64,000 nt of DNA, from contig NZ_AYOU01000163.1 in the NCBI RefSeq assembly GCF_000500065.1, positions 186,001-250,000 of the forward strand. Direction: 5' to 3'. Made by a program: the position numbers and the translations under genes. Of the stretch, positions 35,782 through 45,035 are shown in pieces; position 1 is the first letter of the stretch; each line of letters opens with the position of its first letter. Origin of the DNA: Borrelia hispanica CRI (GTDB lineage Bacteria > Spirochaetota > Spirochaetia > Borreliales > Borreliaceae). A model generated the notes under the pieces. That model searched no databases. It had not been told where the DNA came from and was given only the letters and a program-made list of their open reading frames with translations.

Positions 35782-36209
35782 CTGATTTAATTTTAAAGAA
35801 AAAAAAGTTTGAAAAAATATTAACCATTAAGACCTATAATAGAAAAGTTAGTGAGAATGATTTGATGAATGTTAATGATAAAATTGTAAAAATAGAAGAA
35901 TTTTTAGAAAGTATTATTAAAGGACTTGCTAATTTAAGTAGTGCAGACCTTTTTTTGAAAGGAAATTATTTGGATTATATTTCTTTAAAACAAAAAGAGG
36001 AGATAAAAAAGCTTGAGGAGCTTAAAAGAGAGTATAATAAATATTATGATGTTTATTTTAAAAAATATGAAGAAGAAAAAAAGGTTGACATATTAATAAA
36101 AACTTTAAATAATACTATAATTAAAGATAAAATAAGAAGTGAGATTTTGTCTTTAGACGAATATGTTAATTATAAGATTTGTAAGAAATTAGGAAAGAAT
36201 AATGAATAA
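35778..36209 (+). CDS. fliJ: Flagellar export chaperone FliJ (FlbA in Borrelia)
   Basis: 143 residues from TTG 35778, overlapping the fliI stop by 4 bases. Almost entirely coiled coil and lysine/glutamate rich, as expected for FliJ, which sits in the FliI hexamer and binds FlhA. Sequence is too divergent for motif proof, but gene order fliH-fliI-fliJ is standard. It overlaps flbB by 8 bases. The TIGR name in B. burgdorferi is flbA. Confidence 0.82.
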   Translation: MTDLILKKKKFEKILTIKTYNRKVSENDLMNVNDKIVKIEEFLESIIKGLANLSSADLFLKGNYLDYISLKQKEEIKKLEELKREYNKYYDVYFKKYEEEKKVDILIKTLNNTIIKDKIRSEILSLDEYVNYKICKKLGKNNE

Positions 36210-36816
36210 TTATTTGTTATTTTTATTTAGATTTTTTTTGTGGTTATTTTTGGTTATTTTTTTCTTAGGACTTTCTTTTTTTTTAACAGATTTATTTGGT
36301 ATATATCATACTAGAGACTATTTGCCCAAGTATATTAGAACTTTATTTTTTAAAGATGATGAGCAGTTACTTGATTATACACATATTAGTCTTGATGAGA
36401 TTAGGATGATAAAAGAAAAAGAGGCCATTTATATTAAGAGTCAACAAGTTGAAAAATTGAGAGAGGAATTAAAGAAAAGGGAAGATAATTTAAATAAATT
36501 GGAAGCGGAACTTAATCAAAAACAGAAAGATTTGGATTTAAAACAAAAGTTAATTGATGATATTGTTAACAAGTATAGAGATGAGGATGCGAATTTTGCA
36601 CAGGCTGCTTTGTATTTGGTTAATATGCCACCAGAAGATGCAGTTAAAAGAATTGAAGAACTTAATGATGAGATTGCTATATCTTATATGCGTAAAGTAG
36701 AAGATATAGCTAAAAAAGAAGGACGGGTATCTATTGTGCCTTATTGGTTGTCTCTTATGGATTCTAAGAAGGCTGCTGTGTTGATTAGAAAAATGTCTGT
36801 TAGTTCATTGGAGTAA
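36202..36816 (+). CDS. flbB: Periplasmic flagellar collar protein FlbB
   Basis: 204 residues. One N-terminal membrane helix (about 5-30, FRFFLWLFLVIFFLGLSFF), a coiled coil (about 65-120) and a C-terminal MgtE_N/MotE-like helical domain 'AALYLVNMPPEDAVKRIEEL'. In B. burgdorferi FlbB is the base of the spirochaete-specific collar that recruits stators (literature recall). It overlaps fliJ by 8 bases and is 3 bases from the FliK-like gene. Confidence 0.88.
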   Translation: MNNYLLFLFRFFLWLFLVIFFLGLSFFLTDLFGIYHTRDYLPKYIRTLFFKDDEQLLDYTHISLDEIRMIKEKEAIYIKSQQVEKLREELKKREDNLNKLEAELNQKQKDLDLKQKLIDDIVNKYRDEDANFAQAALYLVNMPPEDAVKRIEELNDEIAISYMRKVEDIAKKEGRVSIVPYWLSLMDSKKAAVLIRKMSVSSLE

Positions 36817-36819
36817 TGT

Positions 36820-37989
36820 ATGAGTAATTTAAGTAAGATTATTGATGCTAATTTATCAAAATTAAATAAAAGTTTTAATTTTATAAATGGTGGTTTATTA
36901 AGTCAAGATAAAAAGGGTGGTTTTGCAAATTTTATTTCCTCAGAAATTCAGAGTATGTTTAACTTGAGAAGTTCATTGTTAGAATTTTTAAAGAGTAACG
37001 GTCTTATAAATAAAAACTCTAAAAATCTTTCTTTAAATCATTCTTTTATTTTGGAAAAATTTAAAGATAAAGATTTTATGTCTGACTTAAAATCCTTGCT
37101 TAAAAAAACAGGAAGTTTATTTGATTTTGAGAGTTTGAAAAATTTAAGAGAAAATTTATCCTTTGATTCTGAATTTATTGATAGAAAAGAAATATTAAGT
37201 AATGTTGAGAAGGTCTTATCTGAGCTTACTATTTTAATTGGCGATTTAAATTTGGTTTTTAATTCTGATTTTTTCAATACTTGTACTGATTTGGAATATG
37301 GAGATTTGGGTATTGTAAAAAAGAATAAAGAAAAAGAAAAAAATTTGATTAGCATTGATGTGAAAAATTTTAAGAAGAATAGTGGTGTTAAGGAATTTTT
37401 GAATACAAATTCTAGATTTAAATTAGTTGATAATGATAGTTATGTTGGAAAATATGCTATTAAGGAAACATTTGATAGTTCTAGCGAATTTATGGATAAT
37501 CTGTCTGGTTCTAGTGTAAGAAATATAAAAGAATTTTTTTTAAATCAAATTGATGATAATTTGATGTCAGAATGGAATTTGAAAGTTAATCGTAATATTG
37601 TGAATAAGACTAAAATTGTGTTAAAATCGAATGATACAGGAGAGATTAGGTTGATCTTAAAACCTAAAAAACTTGGTAGTATAAGAATTAATTTAAATCT
37701 TGATTCTAATAATAATTTATTAGGAAAGATAATAGTTGATAATCATAATGTTAGGACTCTTTTTGAACAAAATATGTATTCACTCAACAAGATGTTAAAT
37801 GATAATGGTTTTAATACTAGTTTAAATCTTTCTCTTGCAGGTAGTGGTTCTGGATTTTCTTCTGGTAGTAATTTTAAGGATGATGTTGAGGGTCATCGAC
37901 ATCCTTTAAAGGAGAGTCAGGTTTTTAGAATTGAAGATTATGTTGAATTTTCTGGTGATTTAGAGGAAAATGTTAATTTAATTGTTTAA
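36820..37989 (+). CDS. flbC: FlbC, FliK-like hook-length control protein
   Basis: 389 residues. The N-terminal 270 are low-complexity, Ser/Asn/Lys rich and unrecognised. The C-terminal part (about 270-345) has the Flg_hook/FliK domain: 'GEIRLILKPKKLGSIRINLN', 'LLGKIIVDNHNVRTLFEQNM' and 'LNKMLNDNGFNTSLNLS'. The order flbC-flgD-flgE equals the Treponema tap1-flgD-flgE arrangement, where tap1 is FliK. FliK measures the hook and switches the export gate to late substrates through FlhB. Confidence 0.82.
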   Translation: MSNLSKIIDANLSKLNKSFNFINGGLLSQDKKGGFANFISSEIQSMFNLRSSLLEFLKSNGLINKNSKNLSLNHSFILEKFKDKDFMSDLKSLLKKTGSLFDFESLKNLRENLSFDSEFIDRKEILSNVEKVLSELTILIGDLNLVFNSDFFNTCTDLEYGDLGIVKKNKEKEKNLISIDVKNFKKNSGVKEFLNTNSRFKLVDNDSYVGKYAIKETFDSSSEFMDNLSGSSVRNIKEFFLNQIDDNLMSEWNLKVNRNIVNKTKIVLKSNDTGEIRLILKPKKLGSIRINLNLDSNNNLLGKIIVDNHNVRTLFEQNMYSLNKMLNDNGFNTSLNLSLAGSGSGFSSGSNFKDDVEGHRHPLKESQVFRIEDYVEFSGDLEENVNLIV

Positions 37990-38001
37990 AATGGAGGATA
38001 G

Positions 38002-38442
38002 ATGGATACGATTAGTAATATTGACAATTTGGTTAATGTGGGGCAGTCTAGAAAAATGGTTAATGTTGGATTAAAAAGAGATAGAGATATTAAGGGGAGT
38101 AATTTGGGCAGGGATGATTTTTTAAAATTACTTCTTACTCAGCTTAAATATCAAGATCCTACAGAGCCAATGAAAGATAAAGAATTTGTTTCTCAAATGG
38201 CACAGTTTTCGGCACTTGAACAGATGACAAATATGAATAAATCTTTTGAAAATTTATCATCTATTCTTGGTGTGAATAAAGATTTGAATTTATTAGGGAA
38301 AATAGTTGAATTTGAAAATGTTGATGGAAAAATTATTAAAGGTAAAGTTACAAATGTAAAGACAGGAGTAAATCCACAAATTATGGTTGATGGAAAATAT
38401 TATGTTTATAATAATGTTTTATCAGTAGGATTGGAGGAGTAA
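38002..38442 (+). CDS. flgD: Flagellar hook assembly (cap) protein FlgD
   Basis: 146 residues, shorter than many FlgD proteins (about 230); it contains the conserved N-terminal domain and only a reduced beta domain. 'LGRDDFLKLLLTQLKYQDPT' and 'PMKDKEFVSQMAQFSALEQM' are strong family signatures. FlgD caps the growing hook. A good GGAGGA lies 4 bases before ATG 38002, and flgE follows after 4 bases. Confidence 0.94.
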   Translation: MDTISNIDNLVNVGQSRKMVNVGLKRDRDIKGSNLGRDDFLKLLLTQLKYQDPTEPMKDKEFVSQMAQFSALEQMTNMNKSFENLSSILGVNKDLNLLGKIVEFENVDGKIIKGKVTNVKTGVNPQIMVDGKYYVYNNVLSVGLEE

Positions 38443-38446
38443 TTAT

Positions 38447-39772
38447 ATGATGAGATCTTTATATTCTGGTGTTTCTGGGTTGCAGAACCATCAAACAAGA
38501 ATGGATGTTGTTGGTAATAACATTTCAAATGTTAATACCATTGGTTTTAAGAAAGGAAGAGTTAATTTTCAAGACATGATATCTCAAAGTATTTCTGGAG
38601 CATCTCGTCCTACTGATGGACGTGGAGGTGTTAATCCAAAGCAGATTGGTCTTGGAATGACTGTTGCTGCTGTTGATACTATTCATACTCAGGGTTCATT
38701 TCAAAGTACCCAAAAAGCTTCTGATTTGGGAATTAGTGGTAATGGGTTTTTTATATTAAGGGATGGTAATAATTCTTTTTATACAAGAGCAGGTGCATTT
38801 GATGTTGATTCTAATAGACATCTTGTAAATCCAGCAAATGGTATGAGAATTCAAGGTTGGATGGCAGAATCTGTTGGAGGAGAGCAAGTTTTAAACACAT
38901 CTTCTGATGTTAGGGATTTGATTATTCCTATTGGAGATAAAGAAGGTGCTAAAGCTACTGAATACATTACTTTTGCTTGCAATCTTGATAAGAGATTACC
39001 TATAGTTCAAGAAGGTGCAAACGAAGTAGATGTTGCTCGTGGTACTTGGGTTGTCAATAAAACCATTTATGATTCTTTTGGGAATACTAATGTTGTTGAA
39101 CTTAGAGTTTTAAAGGATGCAGCTACTCCTAATACATGGAATGCTACAGTTTTAGTTAATGGGGAAGAAAATTCTAATTTTACAATGGGATTTAATAATG
39201 AGGGAGCATTGCTTTCTTTAAATGGTCAAGCAGGTCAACCAGGAGATTTGCTTGAGTTTCCTATAACTTTTGGTGTTATTGATGCTAATGCTGGAGAAGG
39301 TGGCGAGCAGACTGTTAACCTTAGACTTGGAACTGTTGGTAATTATGCTGATTCAATTACTCAATTTGCTGATGCAAGTACTACAAAAGCTATTGTTCAA
39401 AATGGGTATGGTATGGGATATATGGAAAATTATGAAATTGATCAAAATGGTGTTATTACAGGAGTTTATTCAAATGGCATTAGACGCACTATTGGAAAGA
39501 TTGCTCTTGCTTCATTTGTTAATCCTGGGGGTCTTGCAAAAGCAGGTGATACCAATTTTACTGAAACTAGTAATTCAGGCCAAGCTAGAATAGGTGAGAC
39601 TGGTTTTGCAGGACTCGGTACTATTAGGTCAGGAGTTTTAGAAATGGCAAATGTTGATCTTGCTGAACAGTTTACAGATATGATAGTGACTCAGAGAGGT
39701 TTTCAAGCTAATGCTAAGACTATAACTACTTCAGATCAGTTATTGCAAGAGCTTGTAAGGCTTAAGAGTTAA
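38447..39772 (+). CDS. flgE: Flagellar hook protein FlgE
   Basis: 441 residues. It builds the hook joining motor and filament. 'MMRSLYSGVSGLQNHQTRMD' then 'VVGNNISNVNTIGFKKGR' and C-terminal 'SGVLEMANVDLAEQFTDMIV' are the axial-protein motifs. Lys165 ('GDKEGAK') and Cys178 ('TFACNLDK') lie at the positions that form the lysinoalanine cross-link in Treponema denticola FlgE (literature recall). Such a covalent hook is a spirochaete trait. GGAGGAG lies upstream of the start. Confidence 0.97.
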   Translation: MMRSLYSGVSGLQNHQTRMDVVGNNISNVNTIGFKKGRVNFQDMISQSISGASRPTDGRGGVNPKQIGLGMTVAAVDTIHTQGSFQSTQKASDLGISGNGFFILRDGNNSFYTRAGAFDVDSNRHLVNPANGMRIQGWMAESVGGEQVLNTSSDVRDLIIPIGDKEGAKATEYITFACNLDKRLPIVQEGANEVDVARGTWVVNKTIYDSFGNTNVVELRVLKDAATPNTWNATVLVNGEENSNFTMGFNNEGALLSLNGQAGQPGDLLEFPITFGVIDANAGEGGEQTVNLRLGTVGNYADSITQFADASTTKAIVQNGYGMGYMENYEIDQNGVITGVYSNGIRRTIGKIALASFVNPGGLAKAGDTNFTETSNSGQARIGETGFAGLGTIRSGVLEMANVDLAEQFTDMIVTQRGFQANAKTITTSDQLLQELVRLKS

Positions 39773-39789
39773 TTTTTTTGTTTTAGTTT

Positions 39790-40011
39790 ATGATTTATGT
39801 AACTAAACTTAATGGAGATAGTTATTATTTAAATCCTTCTCATATTGAGAGTATTGAAGCTAATCCTGATACTACAATTTTACTTATGAATGGTAAGAAA
39901 TTGGTTGTCAAAGAAAGTGTGGCAGATGTGGTCAATAAAATCAAAATGTATAGGAGAGAAATTGCTTTGTTAGATAGAATTACACAAGAGAATAAGGGAG
40001 TTGAATTATGA
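39790..40011 (+). CDS. flbD: Small flagellar protein FlbD
   Basis: 73 residues. FlbD/YlzI family: 'MIYVTKLNGDSYYLNPSHIE', 'IEANPDTTILLMNGKKLVVK' and 'ESVADVVNKIKMYRREIAL'. Small conserved protein between flgE and motA in spirochaetes and Firmicutes; role not well defined. Its stop overlaps the motA start (ATGA). Confidence 0.9.
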   Translation: MIYVTKLNGDSYYLNPSHIESIEANPDTTILLMNGKKLVVKESVADVVNKIKMYRREIALLDRITQENKGVEL

Positions 40012-40793
40012 ATTTGGCTAGTATAATTGGATGGGGAGTTGGATTTGGTGCTATTTTAATATCTATGGCATTTACTCCTACAGGATTAGGAGTTTTTTGG
40101 GACTTAAGTTCTGTGTTTATTACTATTGTTGGTTCTTTTTCTGCGCTTGTGGCTTCTTCAGAAGTTCCTATTGTTAAGAGAATACCTACATATTTAGGAT
40201 TTTTCTTTAAAAGAAATTCTTTTGGTAAAATTCCTATTATAAAAACTTTAGTAGAACTTTCAGAAAAAGCTAGGAAAGAAGGACTTTTATCTCTTGATGA
40301 TGAACTTGATCAAATTGATGATATTTTTTTTAAATCTGGAATGAGACTTGTTGTTGATGGTACTGATCCAGAGATAATTAGAACTATGCTTTCTCTTGAA
40401 CTTGAACAGATGCAAGAGCGACATAAAGTTGGTGCAGATCTTTTTGGAACTTGGGCAAAACTTGCTCCTGCTTTTGGGATGATAGGTACACTTATTGGAC
40501 TTATTGCTCTTCTTGGAAATTTAGAAGACAGATCAGCTCTTGGTTCTTCTATGGCCGTTGCTCTTATTACAACTCTTTATGGTACAATAATGGCAAATTT
40601 AATGCTGACTCCTATTCAACTTAAATTAGAGTCTATAGATCTTGAGGAAGCATCAGTCAGGGCCATGATAGTTGAAGGTATTTTATCAATTCAAGCGGGT
40701 GACAATCCTAGAATTTTGGAGCAAAAACTTGTAACATTTTTAACTCCTAAAGATAGAAATCAACTTGGTAGTGGTGTTCTTGGGGGTGAATAA
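40008..40793 (+). CDS. motA: Flagellar motor stator protein MotA
   Basis: 261 residues with four membrane helices. MotA and MotB form the proton-driven stator. 'EKARKEGLLSLDDELDQIDD' is the cytoplasmic loop interacting with FliG, and 'WAKLAPAFGMIGTLIGLIAL' holds the conserved proline in helix 3. 'AVALITTLYGTIMANLMLTP' is helix 4. It overlaps flbD by 4 bases and motB by one base (TAATG). Confidence 0.95.
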   Translation: MNLASIIGWGVGFGAILISMAFTPTGLGVFWDLSSVFITIVGSFSALVASSEVPIVKRIPTYLGFFFKRNSFGKIPIIKTLVELSEKARKEGLLSLDDELDQIDDIFFKSGMRLVVDGTDPEIIRTMLSLELEQMQERHKVGADLFGTWAKLAPAFGMIGTLIGLIALLGNLEDRSALGSSMAVALITTLYGTIMANLMLTPIQLKLESIDLEEASVRAMIVEGILSIQAGDNPRILEQKLVTFLTPKDRNQLGSGVLGGE

Positions 40794-41581
40794 TGATATT
40801 TAAAACCAAAAAGAAACGTTCAAAGTGTGAAGAGGGTGGTGCTCCTGAATATATGGTGACTTATGGAGATATGGTAACTCTGTTACTTGTTTTTTTTGTT
40901 ACTATGTTTTCGTTAAATGATGTTATTGTGAGGGAAAATGTTTTAAAAATAATGTCAGCTTCTTTTACAGGTTCTGGATTTTTTAAGGGAGGTAAGACTT
41001 TGGATATTGATAAGCTTTCTTATTTAAGTAATAGCTTTATGTCTTTGCCTTCTACTGCTAAAAATAAACAAGCTTCTCAGGCTGCTAAAAATAAATCTAT
41101 TATCGAATTCGTTGAAAAAATCCAGTCTAATAAGGTTGTTGTAAGACAACATGAACGAGGTGTTATTGTATCTCTTTTAGCAGATGCTTTTTTTGATTCA
41201 GCTAGTGCTGAGGTGAAACTTGATGATAATAGAGATGTTATACAAAAGATAGCTTCTTTTATTGGGTTTTTAGATAATCAAGGATATAATTTTAAAATTG
41301 AAGGACATACAGATAATGTCGATGTTAATATAAATGGTATTTGGAAAAGTAATTGGGAACTCTCATCAGCAAGAGCAGTAAACATGTTAGAGCAGATTTT
41401 AAATTATACTGATCATTCTAAAATAAAAAGTATTGAGAGTAAATTTGAGGTATCTGGATTTGCAGGTAGTAGGCCAGTTGCTACTGATGATACTCCTGAG
41501 GGTAGAGCTTATAATAGAAGAATAGATATTTTGATTACTAGTGATGCTTCTTTAAGTTTTGCTAAAGGTATTAAGCAATAA
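40793..41581 (+). CDS. motB: Flagellar motor stator protein MotB
   Basis: 262 residues. A single membrane helix carries the proton-binding Asp26 ('EYMVTYGDMVTLLLVFF'). The C-terminal OmpA-like peptidoglycan-binding domain (about 115-255) includes 'FKIEGHTDNVDVN', 'NWELSSARAVNMLEQI' and 'FAGSRPVATDDTPEGRAYNR'. It anchors the stator to the wall. A 44-base gap with GGAGGG leads to fliL. Confidence 0.95.
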   Translation: MIFKTKKKRSKCEEGGAPEYMVTYGDMVTLLLVFFVTMFSLNDVIVRENVLKIMSASFTGSGFFKGGKTLDIDKLSYLSNSFMSLPSTAKNKQASQAAKNKSIIEFVEKIQSNKVVVRQHERGVIVSLLADAFFDSASAEVKLDDNRDVIQKIASFIGFLDNQGYNFKIEGHTDNVDVNINGIWKSNWELSSARAVNMLEQILNYTDHSKIKSIESKFEVSGFAGSRPVATDDTPEGRAYNRRIDILITSDASLSFAKGIKQ

Positions 41582-41625
41582 TAGTATTTTTTAGTAATGA
41601 AATAAGAAATTTATAGGAGGGTAAT

Positions 41626-42159
41626 ATGTCTGAAAAAGATGATGATAGCATGGATGTAGGAGGTTCTGATAGTAAAAAAATAGGCCTACTACCTGATGTG
41701 ATAATAAGGATTTTGCAAATATTAGCAATAGGACTATTTACTGTTGTTATCATGATAATAGTTTCTTATTTTGTTTCTAAGATGGTAGTAAGTCAAAGTG
41801 GAGCGCCTAATAATTTTCCAATCTTTTCTAATGAATATTTAGGAAAGCCTCCTATGCTTATATGGTATGAAAGCATAGATGAAATTAGGGGAACTACGCA
41901 AGATACTCCTCCAAAAACTTTTGTAATAAAACTTGCACTAGGTTATGCTGAGAATAATGTTAATATTTTAAGTGAACTTGGACGACAGAAGGTGCGCTTA
42001 AAAGATATTATAAGAGAATATTTTAGTCAAAGAACAGGCCAAGAGATAAAAAATGAAAGTCAGATTAAAGCAGAAATTAAGGCCAGAATTAATAGTATCC
42101 TTAGAAATGGTGAAATAAAAGAGATAGCATTGACGCAAATTGATATTTTTGATATGTGA
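41626..42159 (+). CDS. fliL: Flagellar basal body-associated protein FliL
   Basis: 177 residues. One membrane helix (about 31-52, ILQILAIGLFTVVIMIIVSYF), then a periplasmic stomatin-like domain ending in 'RINSILRNGEIKEIALTQID', the usual FliL C-terminus (INxxL..G.I..V.FT.F). In B. burgdorferi FliL supports stator placement and filament orientation (literature recall). Its ribosome-binding site GGAGGG lies 5 bases before ATG 41626. Confidence 0.92.
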   Translation: MSEKDDDSMDVGGSDSKKIGLLPDVIIRILQILAIGLFTVVIMIIVSYFVSKMVVSQSGAPNNFPIFSNEYLGKPPMLIWYESIDEIRGTTQDTPPKTFVIKLALGYAENNVNILSELGRQKVRLKDIIREYFSQRTGQEIKNESQIKAEIKARINSILRNGEIKEIALTQIDIFDM

Positions 42160-42178
42160 TTTTTAAAAGGAATTTTAA

Positions 42179-43237
42179 ATGGCAGGTAATCCGGGAGCAT
42201 TATCACAAGATGATATAGATAGTCTTTTAGAATCTATTAATTCATCTGATAATTTATCATCAGATGATTCGCTTTCTAATATTATATCTAGCCCTATGGG
42301 CAAGAAACAAAAAGTTAAAGTGTATGATTTTAAAAGACCAGATAAATTTTCAAAAGAACAAGTAAGAACAGTATCAAGCTTTCATGAGGCATTTGCAAGA
42401 TATACTACAACTTCACTCTCAGCTCTTTTGAGAAAAATGGTTCATGTACATGTAGCTTCAGTTGATCAGTTGACTTATGAAGAATTTATTCGATCTATTC
42501 CAAATCCTACTACCTTAGCAATAATTAATATGGATCCTCTTAAAGGTTCTGCTATATTTGAAGTTGACCCAACTATTGCATTTGCAATAGTTGATAGGCT
42601 TTTTGGGGGAGATGGTGACACCATTAAAGATAAGAGTAGGGATTTAACAGAAATAGAACAATCTGTAATGGAAAGTGTTATTATTCGTATTCTTGCTAAT
42701 ATGAGAGAGGCTTGGTCTCAAGTAGTTGATTTAAGGCCTCGGTTTGGACACATAGAAGTTAATCCTCAATTTGCTCAGATAGTTCCTCCAACAGAAATGG
42801 TTATTTTGGTTACTCTTGAAGTTAAGATAGGTAAAGTTGAAGGACTTATGAATTTTTGTTTGCCTTATATTACAATAGAACCTATTGTATCTAAACTTTC
42901 AACAAGATATTGGCATTCCTTAATTGGTGTGGGAACTACTAGTGAAAATCTTGATGTACTTAGAGAAAAACTTGAATATACAAATATGCCTTTGGTGGCT
43001 GAGATAGGAGAAGTGAAATTAAAGGTAAGAGAAATCTTGTCTTTAGAGAAAGGGGATGTTATTAATCTTGAAAATTCTTCAATAGATAAAGATTTGATTT
43101 TAAAAGTAGGAACTAAAGAAAAATTTAAATGTAGAATGGGGCTTGTTGGTAATAAAATTTCAGTTCAAATTACAAGAAAAGTTGGTGAGGTAGAGGATTT
43201 TGATTTGTTGAAAGAACTTACAGAAGAAGTTGAATAA
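42179..43237 (+). CDS. fliM: Flagellar motor switch protein FliM
   Basis: 352 residues. C-ring protein that receives phosphorylated CheY. The N-terminal CheY-binding helix is clear (ALSQDDIDSLLESI, 7-20). The middle domain holds 'PMGKKQKVKVYDFKRPDKFS' and 'LFGGDGDTIKDKSRDLTEIE', and the C-terminal SpoA domain 'VGEVKLKVREILSLEKGDVI'-type motif follows. Length is normal. Confidence 0.95.
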   Translation: MAGNPGALSQDDIDSLLESINSSDNLSSDDSLSNIISSPMGKKQKVKVYDFKRPDKFSKEQVRTVSSFHEAFARYTTTSLSALLRKMVHVHVASVDQLTYEEFIRSIPNPTTLAIINMDPLKGSAIFEVDPTIAFAIVDRLFGGDGDTIKDKSRDLTEIEQSVMESVIIRILANMREAWSQVVDLRPRFGHIEVNPQFAQIVPPTEMVILVTLEVKIGKVEGLMNFCLPYITIEPIVSKLSTRYWHSLIGVGTTSENLDVLREKLEYTNMPLVAEIGEVKLKVREILSLEKGDVINLENSSIDKDLILKVGTKEKFKCRMGLVGNKISVQITRKVGEVEDFDLLKELTEEVE

Positions 43238-43283
43238 CTTAAAGAGTTTTGATGTTTTAATGAGTTTAATAGAGAGGTAAATA

Positions 43284-43628
43284 ATGGATGTAGATGATAA
43301 GAATGATGTTAGTGAAGAAAAACCTGAGATAAAGGGTGTTAAGCTTCCTGATTTGATTGATTCTTTGCCTGAAGGTGTTGATCCTAGTAATTTTGGTCTT
43401 TTAATGGATGTTTCTATGCAAGTTACAGTTGAACTTGGTAGGACTGAACGTAAAATAAAAGATATACTTGCTATGTCTGAAGGGACGATCATTACACTTG
43501 ATAAACTTGCTGGTGAACCTGTAGATATTTTGGTAAATGGAAAAATAGTAGCTAAAGGAGAGGTTGTTGTAATTGATGAGAATTTTGGTGTCAGAATTAC
43601 CGAAATAATTAAAATTAAAAATGAGTAG
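43284..43628 (+). CDS. fliN: Flagellar motor switch protein FliN
   Basis: 114 residues. C-ring base protein with a SpoA domain: '[20 protein letters not shown]', '[20 protein letters not shown]' and '[20 protein letters not shown]'. It overlaps the fliO gene by 8 bases. The acidic N-terminus ([14 protein letters not shown]) is typical of short FliN forms. Confidence 0.95.
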   Translation: MDVDDKNDVSEEKPEIKGVKLPDLIDSLPEGVDPSNFGLLMDVSMQVTVELGRTERKIKDILAMSEGTIITLDKLAGEPVDILVNGKIVAKGEVVVIDENFGVRITEIIKIKNE

Positions 43629-44253
43629 GTTAGTTTTATTTTTCACTTTTATTGTATTTTTTGCAGAAAATTTATTTTCACAGGATAATGAGAGTGATTT
43701 AAATATTACTTCTAAATTAGAAAATGAAGTTAATTTGCCAATATTTGATGATAATAAGGTTGTTTTAGATAATCAGGATATACAAAGCATATCTCTTTTT
43801 AATGTTACAGATTTATTTACTTTGGTTTTATTTTTTCTTTTTTTTGTTATTTTTATATTTTTATTTAAGAAAATGATTTTAGGCTATAAAAAAATTAAAA
43901 ATAATGATGTGTCGACTTTAATAAGAGAACTTGCTTTTTATGAGATAGATAATAAAAATTCTATAAGGATTGTTAATGTGTTAGGCAATGTTTATGTATT
44001 TTTAGTATCAAATAGTTCTTCTATTTTACTAAAGGAGATAACATCAGGTGAAGAGTTGGAGAATTTAGAATTTCAACTTAATAAGATTAATAGCCGTGGT
44101 AATATAAATTCATTTAGGTCAATTTTTAATAAAATATTACGCAATAATAAGAAAGATAAACCATTTATTGATGATCATGATGAATATGCAGAGTTGGAAA
44201 ATGATATTGAGACTTCTTTGAAAAGTAAACAGGATAGATTAAAAAAGTTTTAG
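43621..44253 (+). CDS. fliO: Flagellar biosynthesis protein FliO (called FliZ in Borrelia)
   Basis: 210 residues. A signal peptide ([20 protein letters not shown]), a short periplasmic segment and one membrane helix (about 60-83, [19 protein letters not shown]) precede a basic cytoplasmic domain with '[20 protein letters not shown]', the FliO-type beta motif. Located before fliP, as is usual. FliO helps assemble the FliP-FliR core. B. burgdorferi annotation calls it fliZ; it is not the enterobacterial FliZ regulator. Confidence 0.85.
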   Translation: MSRLVLFFTFIVFFAENLFSQDNESDLNITSKLENEVNLPIFDDNKVVLDNQDIQSISLFNVTDLFTLVLFFLFFVIFIFLFKKMILGYKKIKNNDVSTLIRELAFYEIDNKNSIRIVNVLGNVYVFLVSNSSSILLKEITSGEELENLEFQLNKINSRGNINSFRSIFNKILRNNKKDKPFIDDHDEYAELENDIETSLKSKQDRLKKF

Positions 44254-44262
44254 AGGTTAAAT

Positions 44263-45027
44263 TTGAATAAAAAATTAAGTTTTTTGTTGTTATTTGGAGT
44301 TGTAAATTTTGCATTTTCTCAAACCAAGTCTTTACAACCTACTACTGGATTGAATTTTCCATTTGTTGATTTTTTAAATTCGTTTGGTGGTGGCATAGTT
44401 TTTCCTTTGCAACTTTTATTAATATTAAGCATCATAACGCTTTCTCCGGCTTTTTTGGTTTTAATGACTTCCTTTTTAAGAATAGCAATAGTATTGGATT
44501 TTATTAGAAGAGCATTATCACTTCAGCAATCACCACCTAATCAGGTAATAATGGGATTGGCTTTATTTTTAACTCTTTTTACTATGTGGCCAACTTTTAA
44601 CATAATATATAAGGATGCATATTTACCTTTGAGAGATTCTAAAATAAATTTTAATGAATTTTATGATAGAGGAATTGCTCCACTTAGAAATTTTATGTAT
44701 AAACAGATGTCTAATAGTAGGCATGAAGAGATTAGATTATTTATGAGTATTAGTAATTATTCTAAACCTAATAACTTTAGTGAAGTTCCAACACATGTTC
44801 TTATTGCATCTTTTATTTTACATGAACTAAAAGTTGCTTTTAAAATGGGCATTTTGATCTTTTTACCATTTATAATAATAGATATTATTGTAGCCGCAGT
44901 TTTAATGGCAATGGGTATGATAATGTTGCCACCCGTAATAATATCATTACCATTTAAGCTTATACTTTTTGTTATGGTGGATGGTTGGACTTTGATTACT
45001 AGTGGACTTATTAAAAGTTTTATGTGA
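44263..45027 (+). CDS. fliP: Flagellar export gate protein FliP
   Basis: 254 residues from TTG 44263 (GAGG 6 bases upstream). A cleavable signal peptide (MNKKLSFLLLFGVVNFAFSQ) is followed by four membrane helices. 'LLILSIITLSPAFLVLMTSF', 'FLRIAIVLDFIRRALSLQQS' and 'PPNQVIMGLALFLTLFTMWP' are hallmark FliP sequence; 'FLPFIIIDIIVAAVLMAMGM' is the C-terminal signature. Part of the FliPQR gate. Confidence 0.96.
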   Translation: MNKKLSFLLLFGVVNFAFSQTKSLQPTTGLNFPFVDFLNSFGGGIVFPLQLLLILSIITLSPAFLVLMTSFLRIAIVLDFIRRALSLQQSPPNQVIMGLALFLTLFTMWPTFNIIYKDAYLPLRDSKINFNEFYDRGIAPLRNFMYKQMSNSRHEEIRLFMSISNYSKPNNFSEVPTHVLIASFILHELKVAFKMGILIFLPFIIIDIIVAAVLMAMGMIMLPPVIISLPFKLILFVMVDGWTLITSGLIKSFM

Positions 45028-45035
45028 GGCTATAA

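Noticed and set aside
43621-44253. FliZ as a transcriptional regulator
   Set aside because: The protein has a signal peptide, one membrane helix and the fliO position before fliP, so it is FliO despite the name used in Borrelia.
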